Shown here: in pieces, positions 37,668 through 48,530 of the stretch
Layout: each line of letters begins with the position of its first letter
How positions within the stretch are numbered: position 1 is the first letter of the stretch
Source: AP-15 sp963814805
GTDB lineage: Bacteria; Pseudomonadota; Alphaproteobacteria; ATCC43930; CGMCC-115725
Assembly: GCA_963814805.1 (NCBI GenBank)
Contig: CAWFER010000033.1
Location: forward strand, 186,001 to 250,000
Reading direction: 5' to 3'
DNA length: 64,000 bases
The notes under the pieces: generated by a model
Databases searched by the model: none
Seen by the model: only the letters and a program-made list of their open reading frames with translations
What the model was told of the DNA's origin: nothing
Program-made: the position numbers and the translations under genes

Positions 37668-39073
37668 ATGACTGCTGAGCAGACGCCGTATGCGGGGCAA
37701 GATCAGCGGTTACCCGGCGATGCGGCGATCGGGCAAGCGGAACCTGGACGGGCGCCCGCCATGCGAGCGCGACTGCCGTTCAAGGTACTGCTCGTCTCCC
37801 ATGCGTTTCCGCCGGTCAATGTGATTGGCGCGGTGCGGGTCGGCAAATTTGCGAAATACCTGCACGAGGCCGGTCACGATGTGCGGGTCATCGCCGGTGT
37901 TCCGCGGGACCGCTCGCTGGCCGTGGAAATTCCGGCCGAGCGCGTCGCCTACGCGCCCGAATGGCCCGTCGATCAGCTGTTCGACGGCTGGCGCGACTTT
38001 GTCCGACGCTTGCTGTTCGACACTCGCGGCGGCGGTGCGCCGGCGCCGGCCGCGGCGCAAGCCGGGCCGCGGACCGGATGGTCCGCCGAACTTGCCAGAC
38101 ATTATTACGCGATGCTGCTGCATCCCCGACTTCCGCGCCGGCTGGATAGGCGCCGCCACAGTCTGCGGTTATGAACTGGCGCGGGACTGGCGGCCCGATA
38201 TCGTCGTCGCCAGCGCACCGCCAAATTCCGGCCTGATCGTGGCCTCGCGGATCGCGCGGATCTGCGGCGCGCCGTGGATCGCCGAATTGCGCGATCTGTG
38301 GGTCGACAACCCCTATTGCGAGGATCCGGCCTGGCGCCTCCTGGTCGATCGCCTGCTCGAATGGAACATCCTGGGCAGCGCTGCGGGACTGGTCTCGGTC
38401 ACCCCCCAATGGGCCGAGACCTTGCGCCGCCGATATCGCAAGCCGACCGCCTGCATCCTCAACGGCTATGTCGAGGAGGATTTCCCGACCGCTCCGCCGG
38501 GGCCGCCACCCGGCGACATCGTGTCCATCCTCTATACCGGAAATATTTATCTGGGTTATCGCGATCCCGGCCCGCTGTTTCAGGCGATCGGTCGGCTCGG
38601 GGCCGAGCGCGAGCGCGTCGCGGTCCACTTCTACGGGCCGCAGCGCGCCGACATCGAACCGCTGGCGAGCAGCCTCGGGGTGGCCGACCGGGTTTTTATG
38701 CACGACGCGGTGACATACAAGCAATCGCTGGCCTTGCAGACCTCGGCCGATGTGCTGCTGCTGCTGCAGTGGAACAATGCAAAAGACGCCGGCAACATCC
38801 CGGCCAAGTTCTACGAGTATCTGGGAGCCGAGGCGCCCGATCCTGCTGCTCGGCTACGAAGCGGGCGACCTGGCGGCGATGATCCGCGAGCGGGCGGCGG
38901 GCGTGGTCGCCACCGAGCCGGCGGCGATCGCACAGCAGCTCAAACGGTGGATCGCCGAGCGGCCGGCCGGGATTGCGCCGATCGGGCCCGGCGCGCGCGC
39001 CGGCCTGACGAGGGTCGAGCAGTACCGCAAGTTCGAGCAATTCCTGACCGAGATCCTGCAGATCCCACCATGA
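37668..39073 (+). CDS. Glycosyltransferase family 4 protein (frameshifted)
   Basis: About 468 residues over breaks near 38135 and 38840. N-terminal part KVLLVSHAFPPVNVIGAVRVGKFAKYLHEAGHDVRVI is the acceptor Rossmann opening; RIARICGAPWIAELRDLWVDNPY follows. The donor half shows ILYTGNIYLGYRDP, VHFYGPQRADI and AGNIPAKFYEYLGAEA (the nucleotide-sugar EX7E-type region), ending QILQIPP. It is the second glycosyltransferase of the block and may add a different sugar. ATG 37668; an alternative ATG lies at 37761, directly before the Rossmann segment. Confidence 0.8.
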
Positions 39074-39095
39074 GGGCCGGACCGGCCCCACCCGG

Positions 39096-39953
39096 TCAGC
39101 GCGCCATCAGCACCGGCAGGCTCGCCTCCATGATGATGTGCCGGGTGGCGCCGCCGAAGATCATCTGGCGGATGCGGCTCTGGGTATAGGCGCCCTTGAA
39201 CAACAGATCGGCGCCGCCGGCGAGCGCCTCCTTCAGAAACAACTCGCCTTGCGGCTTCTGCCGGCCGATCGCGGTGCGCAGGCTGACATCGATCCCGTGC
39301 CGTTCGAGGGTGCGGGCCAGCTCCTCGCCTTCCGGGCCCGGCTCGGGCATGTGCTGCGCGCCGACCGCGACGATCACCACATGCCGCGCCTGCTTCAGAA
39401 ACGGCATGCCGAGGGCCACGGTCAACGCCGTCTCGGTGCTGCCGTTCCAGGCGATGGCGATGACCTCGCCCAGGGTCGAGGGCGCGCGCGGCGGCACCAT
39501 CAGCACCGGGCGCCCGCTCTCGAACAGCGCGTCTTCGATCGTCGCTTCGGCGATCGAGGCGAGCTTTTCCGGCTGCTCGACCAGGATCAGATCGAACACC
39601 CGCCCGACCATTCCGACGACGGCGTTCTGCCGGCCGTCCTCCTCGCGCCAGGAGGCGCTCGGGCCGTTGTGCCCCGGCGGCGGCGGGCCGATCGGCACGC
39701 CGCGCGCGTTCATGAATTCGCGAAACAGCCGCCGCGCATGATCGCGCCGGTCGTGACCCTCGCGCTCGAGGGTGCGATCGACCTCGGACGAAATCGAAAA
39801 CCCCATCTCGCCGCCGAACACGACGGCATATTCGGTGGTCAGGCTGTGCAGCCCGACGATATGGCTGTCGAACCGGCGCGCCGTCAGCATTGCGGCTTCG
39901 AGAACCGGCGCCGCGTTGCCGTCGCCGACCACGGTCAGTAGGTTCTTCATCAT
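39096..39953 (-). CDS. Universal stress protein (UspA family, tandem domains)
   Basis: 285 residues, intact. N-terminal half begins MMKNLLTVVGDGNAAPVLEAAML; the second half has EVIAIAWNGSTETALTVALGMPFL and ends with FGGATRHIIMEASLPVLMAR, whose GxxxR-type ending (GGATRH) is the ATP-binding pattern of Usp proteins. Cytosolic and presumably induced by stress. Start at ATG 39953 (tandem ATGATG) with GGGGAT upstream; an in-frame ATG 48 bases earlier lacks a site. Confidence 0.85.
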   Translation of the reverse strand: MMKNLLTVVGDGNAAPVLEAAMLTARRFDSHIVGLHSLTTEYAVVFGGEMGFSISSEVDRTLEREGHDRRDHARRLFREFMNARGVPIGPPPPGHNGPSASWREEDGRQNAVVGMVGRVFDLILVEQPEKLASIAEATIEDALFESGRPVLMVPPRAPSTLGEVIAIAWNGSTETALTVALGMPFLKQARHVVIVAVGAQHMPEPGPEGEELARTLERHGIDVSLRTAIGRQKPQGELFLKEALAGGADLLFKGAYTQSRIRQMIFGGATRHIIMEASLPVLMAR

Positions 39954-40167
39954 CCGATCCCCGTTCGCGCTCGACCCCATTGGGAACGAGTCCGTTGACA
40001 CAATCTTACATCATCGCCGGGCCGACTGCGACAATCAGCGACAATGGTTGAGGCGGCGGGCGAAAGGCTCCATCATCCGGCAGTGCTGAACCGATGGGAT
40101 CGTGCCCGCGGCGGCGGCGAGCCGGAGAGCGAAACAGCGCGCCGCAGCGTTCGACAGGAAACGGGGG

Positions 40168-40683
40168 ATGTCGAGGGGATCCAAGGCCCAGATCGCGCGC
40201 GCTCACCTGCTGGCGGCAGTGGCTGCCGCATTGCTGGCGACCCCATTCTGGGCGAAAGGGCAGACCGCCACCGCGGACAAGCTGCCGCGATTCGTCAGCC
40301 TGCGCGTGGGCGACGTCAATCTGCGGGTCGGCCCGGGCGAAAACTATCCGATCGAATGGGTCTACAAGCGCAAGGATCTGCCGGTCGAGATCATCGAGGA
40401 ATTCGAAAACTGGCGGCGAATCGAGGATTGGCAGGGCACCAAGGGGTGGGTTGTCGACCGGATGCTGACCGACAAGCGCGAGGTCATCGTCGATGGTGCG
40501 GTGCGCCAGCTCTATCGGCGCCCCGACCCGGCCTCGCCGGTCGTCGCCCGCGCCGAGCCCGGGGTCGTCGCCCGGCTGGTTCAGTGTCAGGGGCCGTGGT
40601 GCCGGGTCGAAGCCGCCGGCTATAGCGGCTGGGTGCAGCGCGGCGCGGTCTGGGGCGTCTCCGCCGACGAGACATTGCCGTAA
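40168..40683 (+). CDS. SH3-domain periplasmic protein
   Basis: 171 residues, intact. Signal peptide AHLLAAVAAALLATPFWAKG, then two bacterial SH3-like domains: RFVSLRVGDVNLRVGPGENYPIEWVYKRKDLPVEI (residues about 35-75) with GWVVDRML, and VRQLYRRPDPASPVVARAEPG..GWVQRGAVWG. Such domains bind cell wall peptides or other proteins in the periplasm. AGGAAA lies seven bases before ATG 40168. It directly precedes the channel-like gene by 24 bases and they may form an operon. Confidence 0.8.
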   Translation: MSRGSKAQIARAHLLAAVAAALLATPFWAKGQTATADKLPRFVSLRVGDVNLRVGPGENYPIEWVYKRKDLPVEIIEEFENWRRIEDWQGTKGWVVDRMLTDKREVIVDGAVRQLYRRPDPASPVVARAEPGVVARLVQCQGPWCRVEAAGYSGWVQRGAVWGVSADETLP

Positions 40684-40707
40684 CCAAGCGCGACGGGGTG
40701 GCGGGAA

Positions 40708-41187
40708 ATGAGCCCAATCAGCGCCGCCGGCGAGGCAGCCAGCTGGCGTGCCGACTGGGCCTGGAGCGTGCCGCTGATCGTGGCGACCGTGGTGATCCAC
40801 GTATTCGGGCTCGGGTTTCTGCACGAGCGGGTGGTGCGCGCGGTGAGCCGGATCGTCGAGCGGCGCCACTTCACTGCGCTGTTCGCGGCGGTCATGGGGG
40901 TCGTGGTGTTGCTCGCCACGATCCTGCACGCGATCGAGGGTGGGGTGTGGGCCGCCGCCTACTGGCTGCTCGGCGCATTGCCGGATTTCCGCTCGTCAGT
41001 GCTCTTTTCCTTGGGGGCGATGACCACCTATGGCGGCAGCACCCTCAACCTAAAGGATCACTGGCTGCTGATGGGCGCGCTGGAGGCGCTGAACGGGATC
41101 ATCCTGTTCGGTTTGACCACCGCCTTCCTGTTTTCGATGATCCAGGAGGTGTGGCTGGCTGGCCGCGAGCGGCGGCGACGGCATTGA
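40708..41187 (+). CDS. Small ion-channel-like membrane protein
   Basis: 159 residues, intact, four hydrophobic segments (SVPLIVATVVIHVFGLGF; FTALFAAVMGVVVLLATIL; a re-entrant-like loop; ILFGLTTAFLFSMI). Between the last segments the sequence VLFSLGAMTTYGGSTLNL resembles the pore helix and selectivity filter of two-pore/KcsA-type channels (T-x-G-Y-G), here T-T-Y-G-G. Charged ends include an Arg/His-rich tail. It may be an inner-membrane ion channel; the family is not named with certainty. Confidence 0.6.
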   Translation: MSPISAAGEAASWRADWAWSVPLIVATVVIHVFGLGFLHERVVRAVSRIVERRHFTALFAAVMGVVVLLATILHAIEGGVWAAAYWLLGALPDFRSSVLFSLGAMTTYGGSTLNLKDHWLLMGALEALNGIILFGLTTAFLFSMIQEVWLAGRERRRRH

Positions 41188-41240
41188 TATAACGGCCGCG
41201 GCAACGCCTAATAGGACGACCAGCGAGGAGGAAGCCTAGA

Positions 41241-42462
41241 ATGCTGTTCAGTTGCCTGCCGCCGGGCGCCCGATCCCCGGCCGCTTTCCCGGCCCGCCGC
41301 ATCCGCGCGGCAAGTACTTCACCGTCGACATCCACTGCCACCTGCTGACCGAAAGGCCGGAGACGATGTTCCGCCGGCCGGCCTGGTCGAGCGCCGGCCG
41401 CGCGACGTGTTCGCCAACCCGCGCACCCGCGAGGTGAACCGCGAGCAGGCGCGGCGCACCCGCATGCAGTTCACCTCGGTCGAAAAGCGGCTCGCCGACA
41501 TGGACCTGATGGGCATCGACATCCAGGCGATCACGCCGGCGCCGAACCAGACCTATTACGACACGCCGCCCGATCTCGGCATCGCCACCGCGCGCGTCGA
41601 TCAACGACAACATCGCCGACATCGTGGCGCGGCATCCCGACCGCTTCGTGCCGCCTCGGCACCGTGCCGTTCCAGGCGCCGGAACTCGCGGTCGCCGAAC
41701 TGGAACGGCTGCACAAATCGCTCGGCCTGCGCGGCATCGAGATCGCCACCAACGTCGCCGGCGCCGATCTGTCCGAGGACCGCTTTCGCCCGATCTTCGC
41801 CAAAGCCGAGGAACTCGGCCTGACCGTGTTCATGCACCCGACCGGCTTCACCGAGGCGCGGCGCTTCGGCGATCATTACTTCACCAACGTGATCGGCAAT
41901 CCGCTGGATACCACGGTGGCGGTGCATCACCTGATCTTCGGCGGCGTGCTGGAGACAGTGCCCGCGGCTGAAGCTGGTGCTGTCGCATGGCGGCGGCTAT
42001 CTGCCGGCCTATTCCGGCCGCATCGACCACGCGGCGTCGGCCCGGCCGGACTGCTGCGAGCAGATCAGCGAGATGCCGACGACGTATCTGAAGCGGCTGT
42101 ATTTCGATACGCTGGTCTATACGCATCCGCAGTTGGAGTATCTGGTGCGGCAATACGGCGCCGACCACGTGCTGATGGGCACCGACTATCCGGCCGACAT
42201 GGGCGAGATCGATCCGATCGGCTTCATCGAAGGCGCCGCCGGGCTCGACGAGCCGAGCGCGCGCGCGATCCTGGGCGGCAACGCCGCGCGCCTGCTGAAT
42301 ATCGAAATCCTTTGCCGCGTCGGCCGTCGTGGTGCGATAGCTCCGGTCCCGTCAAAAGCCTCTCTCGCGGCAACGACGACGCACAGATTGGAATTGCAAA
42401 ACGAATTCCGGCAAATCTTTGAAAACAAGCGAGAAACACAATGGCGCGGCACGGTTATCTGA
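41241..42462 (+). CDS. Amidohydrolase_2 family protein (frameshifted)
   Basis: About 350 residues over breaks near 41250, 41400, 41600, 41645 and 41960. After a strong GGAGG site and ATG 41241, the core shows YFTVDIHCHLL (metal HxH), ITPAPNQTYY, FQAPELAVAELERLH, FMHPTGFTEARR, LVLSHGGGYLPAYSGR (metal His) and LMGTDYPADMGEIDPI (catalytic Asp). A decarboxylase-type TIM barrel. The reading frame runs beyond the expected end (NAARLLN near 42300) into the next gene, suggesting one more unseen indel. Probably tandem partner of the next amidohydrolase. Confidence 0.78.
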
Positions 42463-43676
42463 TCTTCGACAGCGACCTGCACATGATGGAGCCCGACGAT
42501 CTGTGGGCGCGGTATCTCGACGGGCCGCACCGGGCAATCGCCGCGGTTTTTCGGCGGCCAGCAGCGCCAGCTCGGCGAAAGCAAGGACGACAAGGGCAAC
42601 GCCGATGCGATCATGGGGATGGAGGTGCAGGGCTGGCGATCCCGGCCCATGCCGCGCGATGGGGCGCCGCCGCCGCCAGCCGGGAGCTGCGGCGTAAAAG
42701 CCGCGCCCGCCATCCCCATTTCAACGTCGCCCGCGCCCGCGGCTTCGACCCGGCCTCAACCCTGACCGCGATGGATATCGAGGGGATCGATGTCGCGGTC
42801 ATGTGCAGGCACCCGCGGCCGGCAGATCCTGTGCCATGACGACCTGGCGCCGGATTATGCCGCGGCCCTGGCGCGCGCCTACAACAACTGGGCTGCCGAT
42901 TATTGCAAGACCGATCGGCAGCGGCTCAAATTCGCCGCCCAGCTGGCGATGCACGACATTGGCATGGCGGTCGAGGAGGCGCGCCGCGCGGTCCAAGAGC
43001 TCGGCGCCGTCGCGGTCATCGGCACGCCCAACCCGGTCAACGGCCAGCATCTGCACGACGACGCCTGCGAGCCCTTATGGGACGAGCTCGAACGGCTCGG
43101 CGTGCCGATCGGCTATCACCCAACCGGCAACACCGCGCTCACGGACGATGCCGGGCGGCGCTATGTCGGGCGCAACAATTTTCACCCGATCGCGCATGCG
43201 ATCCGCAACCCGGTCGAGCTGATGGGCGCGATCGCCAGCATGACCACCGGCGGCGTGCTCGAACACCATCCGAAACTGCCCTGCGCGCTTTTCTCGAAGG
43301 GACGGCTCGCTGGCTTTATTGGTGGCTGTGGCGGCTCGACGACCAGTGGGAAAAGTTCGGGCCCGGCTGCGAGCGCCAGATCGCGATGAGCCCAAGCGAA
43401 TACTTCAAGCGGCAATGCTACATCGCGCTCGACGTCGACGAGGAGCCGGCGGTCGACGTCGTCAACAAGATGGGTGCCGAATACTTTGTCGTGTCGAGCG
43501 ATTACCCGCATTCGGACGGCGCCTTTCCCGAGGCGATCGAGCAGTTTATGAGCCTGCCGCTCGCCGACGCGCAGCGCCGCCGGATCCTGTGGGACAATTG
43601 CGCCAGGCTCTACGCCATCACCAAGCCGGCGGCGCCGCTCACCCGAGAGGTAAACACCGTCTCGGCGGCGGAGTAG
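42441..43676 (+). CDS. Amidohydrolase_2 family protein (frameshifted)
   Basis: About 400 residues over breaks near 42550, 42655, 42810 and 43290. Starts MARHGYLIFDSDLHMMEPDDLWARYLDG, the DxDxH opening shared with 25297. Recognisable parts: DDLAPDYAAALARAYNNWAADYCK, EELGAVAVIGTPNPV-like segment, IGYHPTGNTAL, TGGVLEHHPKL and VSSDYPHSDGAFPEAIEQF, with the catalytic Asp. Located immediately after another amidohydrolase and convergent with an acyl-CoA-dehydrogenase-like gene five bases away. Confidence 0.77.
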
Positions 43677-43680
43677 ACCC

Positions 43681-44825
43681 CTACAAAAACACCTCCGGCG
43701 GCTGGCCGAGCAGGGCCAGGCCGACGGTTTCGTAATTGGCGTCCCGCGACTGGATCTGCTGCGACAGCGTGTGGATGTCGCGGAAGCGGCGCTCGAACGG
43801 GTGCCGGGGAAGATCGCGGAGCCCGGCGGCTTTATAGACGTAGTCGGCGACCTCGACCGCCCTCGGGATCGCATGGCTGCAGGCGAGCCGCGCACGAGCG
43901 CGATCGAGGTCGATCGGGGCGATGTCGTCGGCGCGGCCAGACGTCGTTCAGGATCTCGACCAGATAGGCCGCGCCGGCACCAAGCCTGAGCCTCGGCCGC
44001 GCCATTCGGCCTGGACCACCGCATTGTCGGCGAGCCGCCGGTGCCGCGCGGGGTCTTTCGGCGCCAGCGCGATGAAGGCATCGAGCATCGCGCGGGCGAT
44101 GCCGAGCGCGACGCCGGCGACCCCGACCGGTAAAGCCCCTGCATCGTAAAGGCGTACAGCGGGCCGGGGTCGCGCCGCAGGGTCGGGTCCTCGCGCGTGC
44201 CGCTCAATTCCTCGGGCACGAACAGATCGTGAGCGAGTAGCCTTCGGACGCGGTGCCGCGCAGGCCGATCGGGTCCCAGTCATCGATCGGGTCGCCTGTT
44301 CTGCCGGAAACAGCAGCGTGCGGACCGTCGGCCGGCCGAACTTGTTCAGCCGCGGCGAGCCGTCGGGTTCGATGACGGTGCCATGGGCGCCGATCCAGCT
44401 GGCGTGCCGGCAGCCGCTGGCGAAATGCCAGCGCCCGGTGACACGATAGCCGCCCGGCACGGCGATGCCCGGCACTGGTTGGGCGGGCCCCAGGCGCACG
44501 CGCGCGGATCGGCGAAAATCTCCCGCGCCGCCTCCAGGCGAGATAGGGGGCGATCAGCCCGACGCTGTTGGCGACGAAAGCGCACCAGCCGACCGAACCA
44601 TCTGGGCGCGCCAATTCCTCGATCGCTTGCACATAGGCGCCGGGATCGACCTCGTCGCCGCCGACCGAGCGCGGCAGAGCATGCGGAACAGCCGTGCGGC
44701 GTGCAGCGGTCGAGCACCGGCAGGGGTCAGCCGCCGAGCGCGCTCGATCGCGTCGGCCTCGGCGGCGATCAGCTCCGCGAGATCAGGGCCAGCACTACCG
44801 GGGAAGCGCGCTGCACGTTGTCCAT
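43681..44825 (-). CDS. Acyl-CoA-dehydrogenase-fold flavoprotein (heavily frameshifted)
   Basis: About 380 residues in at least six frame pieces. N-terminal helix region ELIAAEADAIERARR and QAIEELARPDGSVGWCAFVANSVGLIAPYLA; central flavin-binding beta domain GGYRVTGRWHFASGCRHASWIGAHG; C-terminal helices end DIHTLSQQIQSRDANYETVGLALLGQPPE. These match the type-2 acyl-CoA dehydrogenase/flavin-dependent oxygenase group that hydroxylates or oxidises small substrates. The number of indels makes the start (ATG 44825) approximate. It follows the pqi genes on the same strand. Confidence 0.68.
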
Positions 44826-44883
44826 AGGGCGTTCCGAGGTTGATCCGGCGGGCGTCATAGCGCCTTGCGCCGCCCGGCTGCTG

Positions 44884-46192
44884 TCAATCCCCGATCGCGC
44901 CTGGCCCGATTGCGCCGGTACCTGCGGCGATTGGCGCGTGGGTCCGCGCGCATCCCACATCAGCCGCGGGTCGAAGGTCTCTGCCGCGAAGATGGTCAGG
45001 ATGACCACGCCGCAGAATGCGACGGCGCCGATCCCCGGCTCGATGGTGACCACGGCGCCGAACCGGACCAGGGCCCCCAGCAGCGACTCCATGAAGATGT
45101 CGATCATCGACCAGCGGCCGATCCATCGCACGACGTAATAGAGCCGCGTGCGATCGCGCAGCCATCCCGAGCGCCCGGTTTGCGTCGCGACCAGCATGAT
45201 CGACAGGCCGACCAGCTTCAGCATCGGCACCGCGATGCTGGCGAAGAACACCAGCGCGGCGAGCGGGTACATGCGGGATTCCACCAGTCTCGACGCCGCC
45301 GAGGATCGTGCTGGGCTGAGCCGGCGCCGAGCTGCATCACCGTCAGCACCGGATAATAGTTCGCCGGCACGTAGAGGACCGCGGCGGCGATCACCAAAGC
45401 CCAGGTCCGCGACACGCTGTCGGGCTTGCGCGCATGCAGGGCGCGTCGCAGCGCGGGCAGCGCGGGTCGTCGGGCCGGGCACGCTGACCAGGCCGCAGGT
45501 TTCGCAGCCGACCGCGGCCGGCACTGCGCGGTGCGGCGCAGCGGCGCGGCGCCGTCGGTGCGTCCTGCTGGTCGAGCCGGTCCCATACTTTCGTGGTCCA
45601 GCGCGCGTCGGCCCAGATGATCACGAAGGTCAGCGCCAGCAGCGCATAGATGCCGGTCTCCAGCCCGATCTGCACGACATCGCCAAGTTTCACATAGGCG
45701 ACGAACACGCCGAAGACGAAGACCTCGATCATGGACCACGGGCGCAATTGCTCGGCCAGCGCGAACACGCGGCGCAAATGCCGCGGCGGTTTGCTTCGTG
45801 CAGCCGGATCACACGTAGAGCGTGCCGATAAGCTTGCCGAACGGTGCGACCACGGTGACAAACACGACGACCGCCGCGAGGGCGGCCATGCCGCCGAACC
45901 AGCTCCACCGGCCCCGAAAACAGATCGGCGCTATGCCGGATGCCGGCCGTCTCACGTTCATCAGCGTGGTCGTGCACATGATGAGCAGCAGCACCAACGC
46001 CGCCACGGTCAGCGCGATGCTGTGATCCAGCGGATGGGCGGTGGCGCGATGCAAGGTCGTCGGGCAGCGCGCGCACTGTGCGGTCGTGCCGGGCCAGGCC
46101 GGGATCATCTGGAACAGTCCGCAGCCCGGGCATTCCCGCAGTTGCGGCTGGGTTGCCGGCGAGCCCGACGGAGAAACGCTTCGGCGCTTCAT
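44884..46192 (-). CDS. pqiA: Paraquat-inducible protein A (PqiA-like, frameshifted)
   Basis: About 435 residues over several breaks. Starts MKRRSVSPSG with a Cys-rich zinc-ribbon end (ECPGCGLFQ, CARCPTTLHR), then two sets of helices: SIALTVAALVLLLIMCTTTLMNV, MIEVFVFGVFVAYVKL, ALVIAAAVLYVPANYYPVLTVM, MYPLAALVFFASIAVPMLKL, WSMIDIFMESLLGALVRFG, ending ETFDPRLMWDA. PqiA is the inner-membrane component that works with PqiB and PqiC in lipid transport across the envelope. ATG 46192 overlaps the end of pqiC. Its 3' end is unclear because no stop follows in the best frame. Confidence 0.75.
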
Positions 46193-46773
46193 CCGCGGGC
46201 TCCCCGCGAGCACATCGAGGCGAGCCCATCGGCGAGTTGTCCGACCGCGGCGCTGATCGCTGCGACCTCGCCCGGCACGCCGGGCGCCTTCGGCTGCACC
46301 ACGAAGCGAAAGCTCTGCAGCGCGGGCTGGCCGCCCTTTGAAACTCACGGCTGCCTGGGCCTGCAGCACGAGGTTGCCGGCTGCGTCCTCATCGAGCCGC
46401 CGGATGTTCAGCTCGATCGTCGCGTCGGCCGGGACGAAACCCCGCCATTCTCGCTGATGCACCGCGCTCTGCGGCAGGCGCTGGCTCAGTTCCTCGATCA
46501 GCACGCGGCTCAGCATCGCGCCCAGCGGCTCGCCCCACCAGTCGTTCTGCATCACGTCCAGCCGATAGTTCTCGGACGAGCGGACGATCTGGGAGCGCTC
46601 CAGGTAGCGCGCCAGCCGATCTGCTGCAGCAGGATGACCTTGGGGCCGCCGCGTGCCTCGCGCCATCCACAGGCGCGATGGTGTAAAGTGCCGGGTTGGG
46701 CGTTGAGCAGGCGGCGAGCGCCAACCATCGCCAGCGCGGCCATCCGCCAGCTCGTCAGCCCCGCGCCGGTCAT
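46189..46773 (-). CDS. pqiC: PqiC-like lipoprotein (frameshifted)
   Basis: About 190 residues over three or more breaks. Lipoprotein signal near residue 20 ends in LAACS (lipobox, acylated Cys); later segments VILLQQI, RLARYLERSQIVRSSENYRLDVMQNDWWGEPLGAMLSRVLIEEL and DATIELNIRRLDEDAAGNLVLQAQAAVSFKG match the DUF330/PqiC family. It is anchored to the outer membrane and partners PqiB. The ATG at 46773 overlaps the stop of pqiB and its stop overlaps pqiA. Confidence 0.76.
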
Positions 46774-48471
46774 TGCGATGCTCCCGTGGGGCGGCCCTTG
46801 ATCAGTGCCTCGGGATAACGCGCGAGCAGATCGGCCAGCGCGCGGATCGAGCTCAGCGCTTCGTTGGGCTGCACCAACAGCCGCTCGAGGTCACGATTGA
46901 ACTGGGTGTTGTCGCCATAGCCGCTGTCGACCGACTGACCAGCTGATTGGTGTTCGTCAGCGTCTTCTGCAATGCGTGGCGATCTCCGGCAACTGCTTCA
47001 AGGCCGGGGCGGTCACGCCGCTGTCCAGGTGGTCGGCCATGTCCTTGAGGGTCGCGAGCGTCGCGGCGAGTTCCGTCAACGCTTGCCGCATCTGCTCGCC
47101 GTTCGCGACGTTGTTCGCGGCCGAGCAGGATGCCGTTGAGGTTTGTGCCGATCTGGTCGAACGGGATGGTGGTCACCTTGTCGAGCAGATCGCTGGCGGA
47201 GGCCTGGAGCCCGGCGAACCCGCCGCCTTCGGCGTGTGGGCAGCACGAAATTCTTGCCCTCCATCGTCAGCGGCGCCGGCGGCGCATTCGGAACGAAGTC
47301 GAGCGTCACCAGCTGTTGCCCGGTGATCAGGCTGGCGCTTTGCAGCGTCGCCCGCAGTCCCTGCTTGAGCATCGCATCGACCGCCTCGGCGTCGAGTCTT
47401 GAACACTCTGCCCCGACGCCGACGATGCGTTCGGGCTGAACCTCGAAATGGACCGGCGCCACAACGGCGTTCTTGTCCGGGTCGTAAACAAGGCGCACAT
47501 CGGTGACATGGCCGACCACGAGGCCGTGCATGGTGACCGCGGAGCCCGGTCCCAGCCCGCTGACCGAACCCGGGAAGTAGGAGACCACCGGGATCTTGCG
47601 GGTGTAGGAGGCGGCGTCCGCCGCCTCCTGGTCGTCGAACAGTGGGAAGACGTGGTTTTCGCGCTCGACTGCGCGACGTGGGCCTCCGGGTCGGCGTGTC
47701 GAACGCGATGCCGCCCAGCAGCAGCGCGCGCAGCGACTCCAACTGGACGTCCACGCCGGTCCCGGCGAGCTTCAGGCGAAAGCCGGAGGCATTCCAGAAC
47801 CGGGTCTCGTCATGCACATAGCTGTCGTAGGGCGCCCGGACGAAGGCGTGGATCGTCACGCTTTCGGCCATGTCGCCGATGTCCCAGCCGAGCACCGTGC
47901 CCACGTCGAGATCGCGGAAGAAGATCGGCGAGCCGAGCGAAATCGAGCCCAGCTGGCTGGCCTTCAGCAGTGAAAGTATGGCCCCGGGACATTGGCCTCC
48001 AGGACCGGCGGGTCCTCGCGCCCGACGAAATCCCGCTGCGGCTTGCCCGCGGTTCGCGCCGGGCAGCATGCCGATATAGGCTCCGGAGACCAGCGTGCTC
48101 AGCCCCGAGAGGTTGCCGGCAAACAATCGCGGCTTGACGACCCAGAAGATCGTCGTGCTGGTCAGCAGGGGCTCGGCCTGCCGGGTCGTCGCGATGGTCA
48201 CCAACACACGCTAGTGGTCGGGGGTCAGATCCAGGCTCTTCACCGTGCCAAACACGATGTCCTTGAACTTGAGCTGCGACTGGCCGGCCTGCAGCCCTTC
48301 GGCGTTGTCGAAGGTGACAGCGTGATCGTCGGGCCTTCCTTGGACAGCGTGTCCCACGCCAGCCAGCCGCCGATCGCGACGGCCACCAGCGGAATCAGCC
48401 ACATCACCGACACGCGGCCCGACGCCGCGCCACCGCCTGCACACTACCGGCGGCTCGGCAAGATTGCTCAT
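46770..48471 (-). CDS. pqiB: PqiB-like MCE-domain protein (frameshifted)
   Basis: About 567 residues over several breaks. N-terminal anchor after MSNLAEPPVV, then three MCE domains seen as TVTFDNAEGLQAGQSQLKFKDIVFGTVKSL, FRDLDVGTVLGWDIGDM and VTMHGLVVGHVTDVRLVYD; a long helical C-terminal segment (TLKDMADHLDSG-like, then LLARYPEALIKG). In E. coli PqiB forms a hexameric tube that spans the periplasm and carries lipids. ATG 48471 with a GGGGGG site. It begins a pqiB-pqiC-pqiA unit, so the order differs from E. coli (pqiABC). Confidence 0.8.
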
Positions 48472-48530
48472 CAGGTCCCCCCTCAGAGCGCGAACAGCAG
48501 ATTTATCCCACGCCCACTACCTTTTTCTGA

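Noticed and set aside
37457..37678. Short plus-strand frame before the second glycosyltransferase
   Set aside because: No ribosome site, no similarity and high Ala/Pro/Arg content; likely chance.
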